A stretch of 64,000 bases of DNA from Streptomyces sp. NBC_01689 (GCF_036250675.1 NZ_CP109592.1:9362001-9426000), one strand, 5' to 3'; shown: positions 18,699 to 28,027, numbered from the stretch's first letter. The notes: generated by a model not told the origin, from the sequence alone. Program-made: numbers and translations.

Positions 18699-18906
18699 CC
18701 CACCGACAGGGACGGTGCCAAGGGTCGGCTCCATCGGTCCACTGAAGGTGATCGGCCGCCGCACCGTGTCATGCCGGGCCGTGCGGGAAGCGTTCCGGGC
18801 TCGCGGGCCCCTCCTGCGCGGCCCGGTTCCCGCGACGGGACGGCCGCAGGCCCGCATGGCCGCAGCAGGGTGAGGTGGAGGCGCACGCTCGACTGCGATG
18901 CCGACG

Positions 18907-21024
18907 TCACCGCGTGACCTGGACCAGCAGCATGGCGATGTCGTCGGTACGCGGCCTGAGCGAGGCGTGGTCGAGGAGGGTCTCGGTGAGGCTCTCGACG
19001 TCGTCGCGCGGCGCCCGGGCGAGCCGGCCGGCGAGGGTGGCGATGGCGTCGTCGATGTCGATGCCCGGTGCTTCGACGAGTCCGTCGGTGTAGAGCGCCA
19101 GAGTGAGGCCTGAGGACAGGGGGAACTCCGCCGCCGGGTAGTCGGCGTCCGCGACGACGCCGAGCAGGGGTCCCGGAGCCAGCGTGAGGACCTCCGTCCG
19201 GCCGTCGGGATGGCGGAGGAGCGGCGGCGGGTGTCCGGCCGTGGCCAGGAGGGCTCGGCGCCGGACCAGGTCGAGCCGGATGCAGAGGCAGCTGGCGAAG
19301 AGTTCGGCGTTGAGGTCGAACATCACCTGGTTGGTGCGGCGGAGGAGAACGTCCGGGCGCATGCCTACGGCCGCGTGGGTGTGAACGGCGGTACGGAGCT
19401 GGCCCATCAGGGCCGCGGCGCCGACGTTGTGCCCCTGGACGTCGCCGATGACCGCCGTGGCGCTCGCGGGGCCGCTACGGATGAGGTCGTAGAAGTCGCC
19501 TCCGACGTCCATGCCGTGAGCCGCGGGCAGGTAGCGGGCGGCTGCCCGCAACCCGGGGACGGCGGGGAGCTGCTGAGGCAGCAGACCGGTCTGCAGGGTG
19601 CGGGCGAGATCGTCCCTGGCTTCGTGCAGACAGGCCCTGTCCAGGGCCTGTGCGACCAGTCCGGCCACCGAGATCAGGAGATTGCGCTCCGTCGGCGGGA
19701 ACTGCCGGGTCCGGTCGAAGGACAGGACGAGAATGCCCACCGCCCGCCCGCGGATGACCAGCGGCAGGAACGCCCAGGCGTTCCTGGTGCCGTATTGCAC
19801 GGCGTCCGGGTACATCCGCCGGAACTCGGCGAAGCTGGTGAAGAACAGGGGTCTGCGCGCGGTCAGGGCCTTCGCGGGCGGATTGTCGGAGTCCAGCGGG
19901 TGACCGTCGAAGAGAGACAGGAAGGCGGTGTCGTAGCCGCGGTGACCGACCACCCGCAGCCGTCCCTCGGACGCGGTCATCAGGATCAGCCCCGCGGCGC
20001 CGAAGGAGGGGAGGAACTGGTGGGCGACGGCATCGGCGACATCACTCATCCGCACCGTCTCCGTGAGACCTGCGGCCAGATGCATCAACTGCTGGAACGG
20101 CTTGATCTCGGTCGGCTCCACGAGGGGCGCGGCGTGCTGACGCCGGCCGGTCGATGATGCTCGGGGGAGCGCCGCCATGTGGACGCTGATGCCGGAAGCA
20201 TCCGGGTAGAGCTCGAAGGACAGACATGTATCGGCGGTGTGTGCGACCGTGAAGCGAGCGGGGCGGTGGCCGATGACCGCCGCACGGAACCTGTCCTCGA
20301 AGTCGGGGCCGGTGAGCCACGGCAGAAGCTCCCAGGGGCGCGCGCCCAGCAGGTCGGCCACCCGCACTCCGAGCAGGTCGCTCGCGGCCTCGCCGGCAAA
20401 GGTGATCCGGCCTTCCAGGTCCAGGGACATGGCCCCTGGCAGGCGTACGACATAGTCATGAGCCGCCAGCGCTTCGGCCGGGTCGGGAGGGCTGGAGCGT
20501 TCCGCCGGCAGGGTCATCGGACGCGTGCCGGGCAGCAACGGACGCCCGCGCCGCGCCGCGCGCGCCAGCAACGGGCCGGCCCGGTGGCAGAAGGTATCGA
20601 TGGCCGCCGCTTCTGCCCGGCCCAGGTGCCTCGGGTGCGACGACGGCCACAGGAGACAGGCGACACCCCGCACGACGTCATCGGCGAGGACGGGGGCAGC
20701 GGCCAGGGCGTGGTCAGGAACCATGAGGGCGAGCCGGGGATAGTGGAGTGCGAGCTCCTGGGGATCACCGACCCAGACCGTGCGTTTCTCCCGCGCCGCC
20801 TCGGCGGCCGGAAGCGCCTCCTGCACGTGGATCCGTGCCCAGGAGGAAAGGACGCTCCACGACGTGCCGTACAGCATCGACAGCTGCAGGACCGGCTCCT
20901 TGAGCGGCAGGAGGAACAGCATGGCGCTCGATGCGTCGGCGTCCGTGACCAGACGATGGAAGTGGCGGCCCATCTCCTTCCAGTCCTGTGCGGAGCCCGA
21001 CGCGGCAGTCACCACGACCGTCAC
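18907..21024 (-). CDS. PAS/GAF sensor with SpoIIE-type PP2C phosphatase
   Basis: A 705-residue regulator. Order: N-terminal GAF-like domain (about 1-165), PAS domain (about 190-290, DLEGRITFAGEAASDLLGV), second GAF (about 325-465) and SpoIIE phosphatase (about 490-705). The phosphatase has the metal motifs MDVGGDFYDL, GDVQGHN, ATAGHPPPLL, YTDGLVE and TDDIAMLL. A GTG start follows GGGAGG. Such proteins dephosphorylate STAS anti-anti-sigma factors in partner switching; the STAS gene 1 kb away is a plausible partner. No HATPase anti-sigma domain is fused. Confidence 0.93.
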   Translation of the reverse strand: MTVVVTAASGSAQDWKEMGRHFHRLVTDADASSAMLFLLPLKEPVLQLSMLYGTSWSVLSSWARIHVQEALPAAEAAREKRTVWVGDPQELALHYPRLALMVPDHALAAAPVLADDVVRGVACLLWPSSHPRHLGRAEAAAIDTFCHRAGPLLARAARRGRPLLPGTRPMTLPAERSSPPDPAEALAAHDYVVRLPGAMSLDLEGRITFAGEAASDLLGVRVADLLGARPWELLPWLTGPDFEDRFRAAVIGHRPARFTVAHTADTCLSFELYPDASGISVHMAALPRASSTGRRQHAAPLVEPTEIKPFQQLMHLAAGLTETVRMSDVADAVAHQFLPSFGAAGLILMTASEGRLRVVGHRGYDTAFLSLFDGHPLDSDNPPAKALTARRPLFFTSFAEFRRMYPDAVQYGTRNAWAFLPLVIRGRAVGILVLSFDRTRQFPPTERNLLISVAGLVAQALDRACLHEARDDLARTLQTGLLPQQLPAVPGLRAAARYLPAAHGMDVGGDFYDLIRSGPASATAVIGDVQGHNVGAAALMGQLRTAVHTHAAVGMRPDVLLRRTNQVMFDLNAELFASCLCIRLDLVRRRALLATAGHPPPLLRHPDGRTEVLTLAPGPLLGVVADADYPAAEFPLSSGLTLALYTDGLVEAPGIDIDDAIATLAGRLARAPRDDVESLTETLLDHASLRPRTDDIAMLLVQVTR

Positions 21025-21378
21025 CGACCTCCCTGGCGACCGCCCACACAGCCGGTCACCGTGCGTCGAACCGTTCCAGCCTCATTCCGTGGCGCGAGCG
21101 CCACTCGCACGCACGACATATCACGACAATAGCGTTGAAAATGAATGAAAGTCGCGCAAATAATTGCAGCCGCGATGCGGAAATGATCGATCTGATGGCC
21201 TCTGAAGACAGCCGCAGGGGCGGGGACCGGCCCACGACAAGGCGACAGCCCGTCCGGAGAAGGGCGATGCGCGCGTGTCATCCGTCCCGGCGCATCGCGG
21301 TGCGGGACCGGTCAGGTCGATGGCTGGAGCGGTTGCCGACGGGAATGCCGATCCGCCCGGGGTCCTTCGCCGAGTGAG
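21025..21378. other. Intergenic, A/T-rich promoter zone
   Basis: The A/T-rich segment at 21110-21165 probably holds the promoter of the phosphatase gene. No gene is supported on either strand. Confidence 0.4.
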
Positions 21379-21855
21379 TCAGTCCCGTGCGGCACCGTCG
21401 GGCCAGAGGACGCGTATGGGGAGGCCGACGCTGTGGGCGTAGGCGACGGCGTCGGCGGTGCCGCCGTGGCCGCGGGCAGGCTGCCCGTCCCATACGGCGA
21501 TCAGCTGGTCGGCGAGGCTCACCACGATCTCGCTGCCCGCCTGGTGGGCGCGTGAGGTCGACTCCTTCATGCCGGTGTGGTGAACGTCGGTGGCCCGCGC
21601 CATCAGTCCGTCGTAGACCGGGCGGTGCCAGTCGGGGAGGCTCGCACGGTACTCGTCCGCCGGGATGACGGCCTCAAGGCGTCCTCCGTGATCGAGGACG
21701 ACCTCCGCGAACCAGGAGTCGGGTCCGTCGGCGATGCAGCTGACGGCCACCAGGTCCTCGGCGGCGTAGGCGGCGACGGCCTTGGCCAGCCCGGAACGGA
21801 CTCGGGCCTCGACCTCCGCGGACAGTCCTCGGTGGCCCGTGATGCCCAGACGCAT
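21379..21855 (-). CDS. SLOG-superfamily (LOG/DprA-like) nucleotide-binding protein
   Basis: 158 residues from the ATG at 21855 (GGGAGAA upstream); the longer upstream frame is unsupported. It starts MRLGITGHRGL, the Rossmann-like strand and loop of SLOG proteins. Later come IADGPDSWFAEVVLDHGGRL and SLADQLIAVWDGQPARGHGG then TADAVAYAHSVGLPIRVLWP, the typical C-terminal ligand loop. SLOG proteins bind or cleave nucleotide derivatives and often act as sensors of nucleotide signals in conflict systems. No effector gene is adjacent, so the role is open. Confidence 0.8.
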   Translation of the reverse strand: MRLGITGHRGLSAEVEARVRSGLAKAVAAYAAEDLVAVSCIADGPDSWFAEVVLDHGGRLEAVIPADEYRASLPDWHRPVYDGLMARATDVHHTGMKESTSRAHQAGSEIVVSLADQLIAVWDGQPARGHGGTADAVAYAHSVGLPIRVLWPDGAARD

Positions 21856-22080
21856 GCCGGCTTCTCCCTTCACACCCCTGTGTCGTGCGGAGGGGCCTCG
21901 AATGCGCGCACGATACCGGGTGGCGACGGCGGGACAAAAACGTGGCCGCGTTCGTCTGCCGAGCACCCCGCCCGTGCCACCTCCACTCACAGGTCGAGCC
22001 CATAGAATCGTGCGCTTCAGGGGCTCCCTTCAAAGGAGTTGTGCCGAATACGGAGGAGTGTTGAAGGGCACGTGGCAGAC

Positions 22081-22437
22081 ATGCAGGACACAACCGAGCA
22101 GCCCATCCCGCTGTCGATCACCCAGACCGCCGCCGGGGGCATCCGCGTCCTGGTCGTGAGCGGCGAGATCGACCACGACAACGTCGACCAGCTTCGCCAG
22201 GCCCTGCGCGTCGGCGTCGGCGGAGACCCGCGGGCAGTCCTCGACCTCGGCGGCGTCACCTTCATGGACTCCAGCGCCATCAACGTCCTGGTCGTCGCCT
22301 TCAACACCGCTGAGGCGGCAGGCGGCTGGATCCGGCTGGCAGCCCTGACCGAGCCGGTCCAGCGGGTCGTGGAGATCGTCGGCCTCGACACGGTCCTGGC
22401 CTGCTACCCCACACGCGACCAGGCCCTCGCGGACTGA
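22081..22437 (+). CDS. STAS-domain anti-sigma factor antagonist
   Basis: 118 residues from the ATG at 22081; a GTG at 22072 is possible. STAS fold: RVLVVSGEIDHDNVDQL, RAVLDLGGVTFMDSSAINVL with the phospho-acceptor Ser at 64/65, and the C-terminal helix. It would bind an anti-sigma kinase when unphosphorylated and be reset by a SpoIIE phosphatase such as the one at 18907-21024. No anti-sigma gene lies next to it. Confidence 0.92.
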   Translation: MQDTTEQPIPLSITQTAAGGIRVLVVSGEIDHDNVDQLRQALRVGVGGDPRAVLDLGGVTFMDSSAINVLVVAFNTAEAAGGWIRLAALTEPVQRVVEIVGLDTVLACYPTRDQALAD

Positions 22438-22536
22438 AGCGGGCCGAGGGCCCGAAGCCCGAGAGAGACCAGGGCCCCCAGGACTGCGCAGCTTTCCTTG
22501 CGCCCGGCGGCGAGGCTGTCGTACACACACGCCGGC

Positions 22537-23205
22537 TCAGGGATGGAACCGCCACCGGCCCTCGGTGAGGACATCCACCTTGTCGTCCCGGACGCGGATG
22601 GCCGTCTCGTCGTCGATGAAGTAGAGGGGGAAGTCCGCCCGCGCGGCGATGCGGTCGGCCCAGGCGTCGTCCCGCTCGGGGAAGTCCGGCGAGTACAGGT
22701 GGGGCTTGAGGTACCAGTCGAAAAGGCCGAAGGGCGGCTTCACGGTCGTCGCGCCGAGTACGGAGAGGTCCTTTGTGTCCCCGATGACGTCGGCGGAGTG
22801 CTCGGTCAGATGGCGGCTGAAGATCATCGATCCGGCGCTGACCCCTACGTAGACCCGGCTCTCCAGCGCCCGCAGGATGCCGTCGGCCAGGCCGTTGCCG
22901 GTGATGCTGCGTGCGAGGTGGTAGTGATTGCCGCCCTCGACATAGATGACGTCGGCGTGGAAGAGCCGGTCGAGCACCATCTGCCGGGGCAGACCGTTCA
23001 GTTCGAGGACGTCGAACTCCCGCCAGCCGAGGCCGTGCAGCCGGTTCATGTCCTCGACGACCCACCCGTGGTCACCGGGCTCCGCGACCGACGCCGTAGG
23101 AACGAACACAACGTTCGCCGATCCGAACGGCTTTCCCAGCATGTCCCGCAGGGCATCCCGCAGTGTGTCGTTGCGCAGGCCGCTCGCCGTCAGCAGAAGG
23201 TTCAT
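22537..23205 (-). CDS. Peptidase E-like S51 serine peptidase
   Basis: 222 residues from ATG 23205 (a TTG at 23217 is in frame). Family motifs: VVFVPTASVAEPGDHGWVVE, VIYVEGGNHYHLARSI and the nucleophile elbow GVSAGSMIF with the catalytic Ser. The His/Glu region follows (SADVIGDTKDLSVLGATTVK then PPFGLFDWYLKPH). Cytoplasmic and of usual length. Peptidase E cleaves Asp-X dipeptides, while other S51 members are cyanophycinases, so the substrate is not certain. Confidence 0.9.
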   Translation of the reverse strand: MNLLLTASGLRNDTLRDALRDMLGKPFGSANVVFVPTASVAEPGDHGWVVEDMNRLHGLGWREFDVLELNGLPRQMVLDRLFHADVIYVEGGNHYHLARSITGNGLADGILRALESRVYVGVSAGSMIFSRHLTEHSADVIGDTKDLSVLGATTVKPPFGLFDWYLKPHLYSPDFPERDDAWADRIAARADFPLYFIDDETAIRVRDDKVDVLTEGRWRFHP

Positions 23206-23388
23206 CGGGCGAGCCAAGCACGGCTGACGGGCGCGCGCAACGAACGGCGGATCGAAGGGGGTGTCACCGCTGTCCGTCTTCCAGGCACCGACAGCGGTTC
23301 CGCGACCTGGTCACGAAGGGCTGAACGGTGGCACGGGCAACGGCTGGTCATTCAGGGAGCTGCCTGACGGCCGCCAGGGCATCACGCG

Positions 23389-24237
23389 CTACCGGCGGAC
23401 CGCTGAGATCAGCCCGCCAGGCTGCTCCTCGCCCTGCGGCGGGCTGCTGATCGGGCGGCCGTAGGCGGCGGCGCGCTCACGCAGGGTGTGACTGCCGGCC
23501 TCCCAACCGTGCCCGGCCAGCCACTCCACCGGGTCGTCGGGCATCTCCGAGACCCACAGGGACGCCGCCGATCCCGGCACGGCGTCCGCCCCGAAGCGCT
23601 CGATCACGCCGCGCGAGCCCAGCGTCAGCCCCATCCGGCTGCCTGCCGCCGACTGCGCGCTGATCCGGGCCAGCAGCAGCTCCACCGCGTCCTCGGGCAG
23701 ATAGATCAGCAGTCCCTCGGCGATCCACACGGTCGGAGCCGTCGGATCGTGCCCAGCGGCGGCAAGGGCGCCCGGCCAGTCGTCACGCAGGTCCACCGCG
23801 ACGGTGATCCGCTCGCAGCGTGGGGTGGCCCGCTCCTGCCGCAGCACCGAAGCCTTGAAATCGAGTGGCGCGGGCGTGTCGACCTCGAACAGCCGGGTGC
23901 CCTCGGGCCAGTCCATCCGGAAGGCCCGGCTGTCCATGCCGGCGCCGAGCAGGACGACCTGCCGGATGCCGGACGTGGAGGCCTGCCGCAACAGGTCGTC
24001 GAGGAACTTCGTCCTGATGACGATGGAGAAGGCCACGGCCAGCCGACGGCGTCGCGCGGCCTCGTCACCGGGCGGCGGCGAGGAGGGCCACAAGCCACCG
24101 GCGGCGGCGAAGGCCTGGGCCAGTGGGTCGCGGAACAGCGCGTTCTCCCGCTCGCTCTCCAGTGCCCGTACCCTGGCCACCCCCACAGCCGTGGCCCACA
24201 CTCCCGACGGCCGCACCCGCCTCTGCTCGTCAGTCAC
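23389..24237 (-). CDS. SAM-dependent methyltransferase, LCMT-like (TIGR00027 type)
   Basis: A 282-residue class I methyltransferase of the actinobacterial leucine-carboxyl-methyltransferase-like group. It has RDPLAQAFAAAGG, RTKFLDDLLRQA, QVVLLGAGMDSRAFRM (SAM loop), LFEVDTPAPLDFKASVL and VWIAEGLLIYLPEDAVELLL. Actinomycetes carry many paralogues with undefined substrates. It is followed on the same strand by the sigma/anti-sigma pair upstream but separated by about 140 bases. Confidence 0.9.
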   Translation of the reverse strand: MTDEQRRVRPSGVWATAVGVARVRALESERENALFRDPLAQAFAAAGGLWPSSPPPGDEAARRRRLAVAFSIVIRTKFLDDLLRQASTSGIRQVVLLGAGMDSRAFRMDWPEGTRLFEVDTPAPLDFKASVLRQERATPRCERITVAVDLRDDWPGALAAAGHDPTAPTVWIAEGLLIYLPEDAVELLLARISAQSAAGSRMGLTLGSRGVIERFGADAVPGSAASLWVSEMPDDPVEWLAGHGWEAGSHTLRERAAAYGRPISSPPQGEEQPGGLISAVRR

Positions 24238-24379
24238 ACCGCCAGCCTAGGCGATCGAGCTCCATGAGAACCGAGGCGTTGAGCCGGGTTCATGGGCGGT
24301 CAGTACATCGCTCAGTGACCGTGAGCACCCCCGCCGGGCACCCTCCCTCCGGTGTTGGAGAGAGCCTGGCCAGGCCGGC

Positions 24380-25297
24380 CTATTGCTTGCTCGCGAACTT
24401 CGGGTCCTTCGTCTGGTTGTAGATCTCCTTGCCCGACGCGTTGTAGGCATGGATGTACGGAATCGGGCCGCTGTAGTGCTTGACGGGAGGCTTGTCGGGG
24501 GAGACGGCCGCCGCGTAGACGAACGCGCCGCCCGCCATGAACACCGGGTACTCCGTGGAGTGCCCGCCATAGCTGACGGTGATCTTGGTGACATCGGAAC
24601 TGTAGTGACCAGCACCCAGGGTGAGGTACTTCCTCTTGCCGGCGGGTTCGAAAGTGGAATCGAAATACTCGATCACCTCACCGGAGCCCCACAGACGGTT
24701 GTTGATGAAGGTGGGCGGGGAGTCCAGGCTGCTGCCCTTGTCGCCCTTCGTCTGGCACTGCACGTACTGGTGGGCCGAGTCGACGGCGACGACCACGCCG
24801 TCCGTGGACTTCGACGCAATGGGCGTACGGACCGCGACGACCGCGTGGTACCGCGACGCGTCGGGTCCCAGACAGGAGGAGAGGATCCTGGCGACGGAAC
24901 CCGCTTGGATCGGCGTTGTCGCCGGGTCGGTGATGCTGAACGCGTCCGGGTCCGCACTCGGCTGAGCCGGGGACGGCGTGGATCCGGCTCCGCTCGACGT
25001 GGAACCACCTGGCGCGCCCGGCTCCGCGGCTGCCGCGGCGCTCGTCGTGCCTCCGTCGCTGAGAGCGCGATCGGCGACCTTCGGCTTGGCTTCCCCTGTT
25101 CCACCCAGGATGACCACGGCCGCGGTGCTCACCGCCGTGACCCCGGCGGCCACGCCGAGCGGCACACCCCACCTGTGTCGCAGCGTGGCGCGGTCGGTCT
25201 CAGGACCGATCTTCATCAGTAGCTCCTCTCGGATCCGCCGGTGATCGGGCAGATCGCGATCGGAAGGAGCCGCGGGAATGCCCTGCTCGTCACTCAT
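24380..25297 (-). CDS. Probable anti-sigma factor / sigma-linked membrane protein
   Basis: A 305-residue protein whose ATG overlaps the stop of the ECF sigma gene by 4 bases. A short cytoplasmic N-terminus (RDLPDHRRIREELLMKIG) precedes one TM helix (about 43-66, GVPLGVAAGVTAVSTAAVVIL), an Ala/Ser/Pro linker and a large extracellular domain (about 125-305) with two Cys (SSCLGPD and VQCQTK) that could pair. The topology fits a sigma-sequestering membrane sensor, although no ZAS (HxxxCxxC) motif is present. Assignment rests on position and topology. Confidence 0.75.
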   Translation of the reverse strand: MSDEQGIPAAPSDRDLPDHRRIREELLMKIGPETDRATLRHRWGVPLGVAAGVTAVSTAAVVILGGTGEAKPKVADRALSDGGTTSAAAAAEPGAPGGSTSSGAGSTPSPAQPSADPDAFSITDPATTPIQAGSVARILSSCLGPDASRYHAVVAVRTPIASKSTDGVVVAVDSAHQYVQCQTKGDKGSSLDSPPTFINNRLWGSGEVIEYFDSTFEPAGKRKYLTLGAGHYSSDVTKITVSYGGHSTEYPVFMAGGAFVYAAAVSPDKPPVKHYSGPIPYIHAYNASGKEIYNQTKDPKFASKQ

Positions 25298-25941
25298 CGT
25301 GCGACTTCCTTCGTGTTGACGGGATGACCTGAACTGAACGGCGCCGGAACCGTGGCTCCGGCCACGAGATCCGCCCCGAGCCTCCGCCGCGCCCGGTGCA
25401 GTCGGGACTTGACCGTCCCCACCGCCACCTTCAACGCCACCGCGGCAGCTTGCTGGTCGAGCCCCGACCAGACGCAGAGCTCGACGACCTCGCGTTCATG
25501 GCGCGGCAGCCGGGCCAGCGCCCGGTGGATCTCCGACATGCGACGCTCGTCGTCGACCAGGACGGCCACGCGGTCCGCGTGGTCGCCCTCGGGCTCGCTG
25601 TGCGAGGTGAGGCGGTGCAGCAACGCCTCGGCCCGCCTCAGCCGACGCCTGGTGTTCGACACCAGGCGGTCGGCGATGCCGAGCAGCCAGGGCAGAGCCG
25701 AGTCGCGGTCGAGCACGGTCTCCGATCGCCGTCTCCAGGCGTGCAAGAAGACAGTCGACGTGAGGTCTTCCGCCTCGGACCAGTCGGCCGTCCGCCGGAA
25801 CAGATAGTTGTAGACGGCCTTCCCATGACGGTCGAAGATCTGGCCGAACGCCTGCCTGTCGCCGTCAACGGCCCTCGCCCACAGCTCTCGGTCGGATATC
25901 GGTCCGAGCGGTCCGACCGGTCCGGCGTCGTTCAGTTCCAT
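25294..25941 (-). CDS. ECF-type RNA polymerase sigma factor
   Basis: A 215-residue sigma-70 family member. Region 2: AFGQIFDRHGKAVYNYLFRR, then WSEAEDLTSTVFLHAWRR and ALPWLLGIADRLVSNTRRR. Region 4: HRALARLPRHEREVVELCVW, DQQAAAVALKVAVGTVKSRL and HRARRRLG. It is translationally coupled (ATGA overlap) to the membrane protein that follows, the usual sigma/anti-sigma arrangement. Regulon unknown. Confidence 0.93.
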   Translation of the reverse strand: MELNDAGPVGPLGPISDRELWARAVDGDRQAFGQIFDRHGKAVYNYLFRRTADWSEAEDLTSTVFLHAWRRRSETVLDRDSALPWLLGIADRLVSNTRRRLRRAEALLHRLTSHSEPEGDHADRVAVLVDDERRMSEIHRALARLPRHEREVVELCVWSGLDQQAAAVALKVAVGTVKSRLHRARRRLGADLVAGATVPAPFSSGHPVNTKEVAR

Positions 25942-26181
25942 GCTCTGTACGTGTCCGGCATCCAGTCGAAGGTTCCCGCTGATCCGATCTCTTTCTCACC
26001 GGCGATTCGGGCCTGCCGCGGGGACACCCCTCAGCAACCCGGGCATCATTCTCGAACTGTCCACCAAAAGCCCCTTGACCGGGGCATGGTGCTCGTTTCC
26101 GCGGCCCGTCGGACGCAACCCGAAACAGCGCCGGGGACAGTGGAGTTGAGACCGCGAAGGACGGCAGTAGTGTCCTCGGTC

Positions 26182-26883
26182 ATGACGGAACCGACCTACC
26201 TGCACGCCACCCGGGTGGCTTACGACACCGTTGCCGTCGACTACGCCGAGCTCGTACCCCCCGTCTTCGAGGCCGATCTGTACGGCCGCGCGATGATAGG
26301 CGCTTTCGCCGAACTCACGCGGGCCCTGGACGCCGGGCCGGTCGCCGACCTCGGCTGTGGGCCCGGCCACGTGACGGCACACCTGCAGTCCCTCGGGGTG
26401 ACCGCGTTCGGCGTCGATCTGTCCCCGGAGACGGTCGCGGTGGCCCGTCGCAGGCATCCGGACCTGCAGTTCGACGAAGGGTCGATGACCGGCCTGGATC
26501 TGGCGGACGGCAGTCTTGGCGGAGTCATCGCCTGGTACTCGATCGTGCACACCCCTCCGGAGCTGCTGCCGGTCGTGTTCGCGGAGTTCCACCGCGTGCT
26601 CGTTCCGGGCGGCCATCTGCTGATCGCCTTCAAAGCCGGTGACAGGCTTCGACGCCTGGAACACGCGTATGGGCACGAGTTGTCGCTCGACGTCTACTGG
26701 GTCTCTCCTGACCGCATCGCCGAGCTGCTGAGCCAGGCCGGATTCACGGTGGACGCCCGGCTGATCCGCGAACCGAACGAACAGGAGAAGCCCCGACAGG
26801 GTCAGCAGGCGTACCTCCTGGCCCGAAGGCCGGTGAGACCGGGAACGCGGGCTGCCGACAGCACGCGCGACACGGTCCAGTAG
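26182..26883 (+). CDS. Class I SAM-dependent methyltransferase
   Basis: 233 residues from the ATG at 26182; the open frame extends far upstream, but that part is antisense to the sigma gene and has no family match. Motif I is VADLGCGPGHVTAHL, then GVDLSPETVAVARRRHPDLQ, a motif II region ADGSLGGVIAWYSIVHTPPE and a post-II block VLVPGGHLLIAFK. The closest general group is the UbiE/Methyltransf_11 type. Substrate unknown; divergent from the sigma gene. Confidence 0.9.
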   Translation: MTEPTYLHATRVAYDTVAVDYAELVPPVFEADLYGRAMIGAFAELTRALDAGPVADLGCGPGHVTAHLQSLGVTAFGVDLSPETVAVARRRHPDLQFDEGSMTGLDLADGSLGGVIAWYSIVHTPPELLPVVFAEFHRVLVPGGHLLIAFKAGDRLRRLEHAYGHELSLDVYWVSPDRIAELLSQAGFTVDARLIREPNEQEKPRQGQQAYLLARRPVRPGTRAADSTRDTVQ

Positions 26884-27539
26884 TGCTCCAGGTGTGGTGA
26901 GCGGGCGGCGCGTTCTGGAGGTTCATCGATGGTGGCGGCGGGCGCGGCGGGGCTGCGCTCGGCGGCGTACCGGGCGACCATGTCGACTCCGGGATGCGCG
27001 TATCACCCCAAGGAGGCAAATGGGGCGTGGCGGCAGCGGGTCAGCGCCATTGGCGGTCGAAGCGCGCGGTTCTCGGCACGGCGCGTGAGCGCGGGGAGCC
27101 ACAGCGGAGCAAGGCCCAACCGCCCGAGGTTCTCGATACCCTGGAGTGATGCGAGGCCGGAGCCGAAGAGGCACGGCTCGCTCTCGCACGCGCCTACCGC
27201 GCCCGCAGACAGCCTCTTCCGGGCTGGGCCGTTGCTCCGTCGTCCAGGGGCGGCCAAGGGTCTTGAACTCCCGTTACGGATTGGCGCCGTGACGGAGCAC
27301 CCCGCCAAACGACGTCGAGCTGCTGCTCGTCGGCGAGGAAGCCGCTACGTGCGAGGCTGCGCCCGCCGGCGAGCCGTCTGAGTGGCACAGGTGATGTAAC
27401 GGCCTTTGTGACACGGGTGACGTAACCGCGACAGAACGGCCCACAACTGTCGTGGGGGCTCCCTGGTCTGATGATGCGTGGATGGCAACGACCGTCCGTC
27501 CGCAGCACATTGACCAAGAACATCAACAGGGGGAACACC
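26884..27539. other. Intergenic region with a direct repeat near its end
   Basis: No gene is supported. GTGATGTAAC (27391-27400) and GTGACGTAAC (27417-27426) form a direct repeat 26 bases apart, about 115-150 bases before the SapA-like gene; they could be activator sites or chance. Confidence 0.4.
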
Positions 27540-27983
27540 ATGAAGTCGATACGTCGCAAGGCCGCCACCGCCGGCGCACTCGCCGTCGTCGCCCTGGGCG
27601 GCACGCTCGCCGCGACCAGTCCGGCCGCGGCCGCCACGCCCACGGCTTACAACGGCGCCTGTGGCAAGGGCTACGACGTCATCCGGGCGACACCGATCCG
27701 CTCGACCTCCCAGACCACCATCCCCGCCACGACGTTCGTGACCTACAGCAGCACCGCCGGCAAGGTGTGCGCGGTCACCGTGCGCACCAGCCCGGGCTCC
27801 CGTGTCTTCATGGAGGTCACGCTGGACACCTGGCCGTACAGCAGCGGCGAGGCGAGGGACTCCGGCAGCTACACCAGCTACGCGGGGCCGGTGTACAAGG
27901 ACGCACCCGACGACGGCCAGTGCCTGACGTGGAGCGGCTCGATCGACATCTACTACAACTCCGACAACGGCCTCTGCACCTGA
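27540..27983 (+). CDS. Secreted protein related to spore-associated protein A
   Basis: 147 residues from the ATG at 27540, behind AGGGGGAA. The signal peptide (KSIRRK, hydrophobic core, cleavage after SPAAAA) is followed by a ~115-residue domain with the SapA-like pattern: YNGACGKGYDVI, TTFVTYSSTAGKVCAVTVRT, SGSYTSYAGPVYKDAP and CLTWSGSIDIYYN, with four Cys suited to two disulfides. SapA is found on aerial hyphae and spores of Streptomyces; this looks like a divergent paralogue. A strong terminator follows. Confidence 0.8.
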   Translation: MKSIRRKAATAGALAVVALGGTLAATSPAAAATPTAYNGACGKGYDVIRATPIRSTSQTTIPATTFVTYSSTAGKVCAVTVRTSPGSRVFMEVTLDTWPYSSGEARDSGSYTSYAGPVYKDAPDDGQCLTWSGSIDIYYNSDNGLCT

Positions 27984-27995
27984 TCCACCAGCTGA

Positions 27996-28027
27996 GGGCG
28001 TGGCCGACCACCGAGTCGGCCACGCCC
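27996..28027 (+). terminator. Perfect 13-bp hairpin after the SapA-like gene
   Basis: GGGCGTGGCCGAC and its exact complement flank a 6-base loop (CACCGA), 12 bases past the stop. Classical Streptomyces terminator geometry without a U-tract. Confidence 0.85.

Noticed and set aside
25396..26181. Upstream extension of the 26182-26883 methyltransferase
   Set aside because: Antisense to the sigma gene and without homology; the methyltransferase fold starts at the ATG at 26182.
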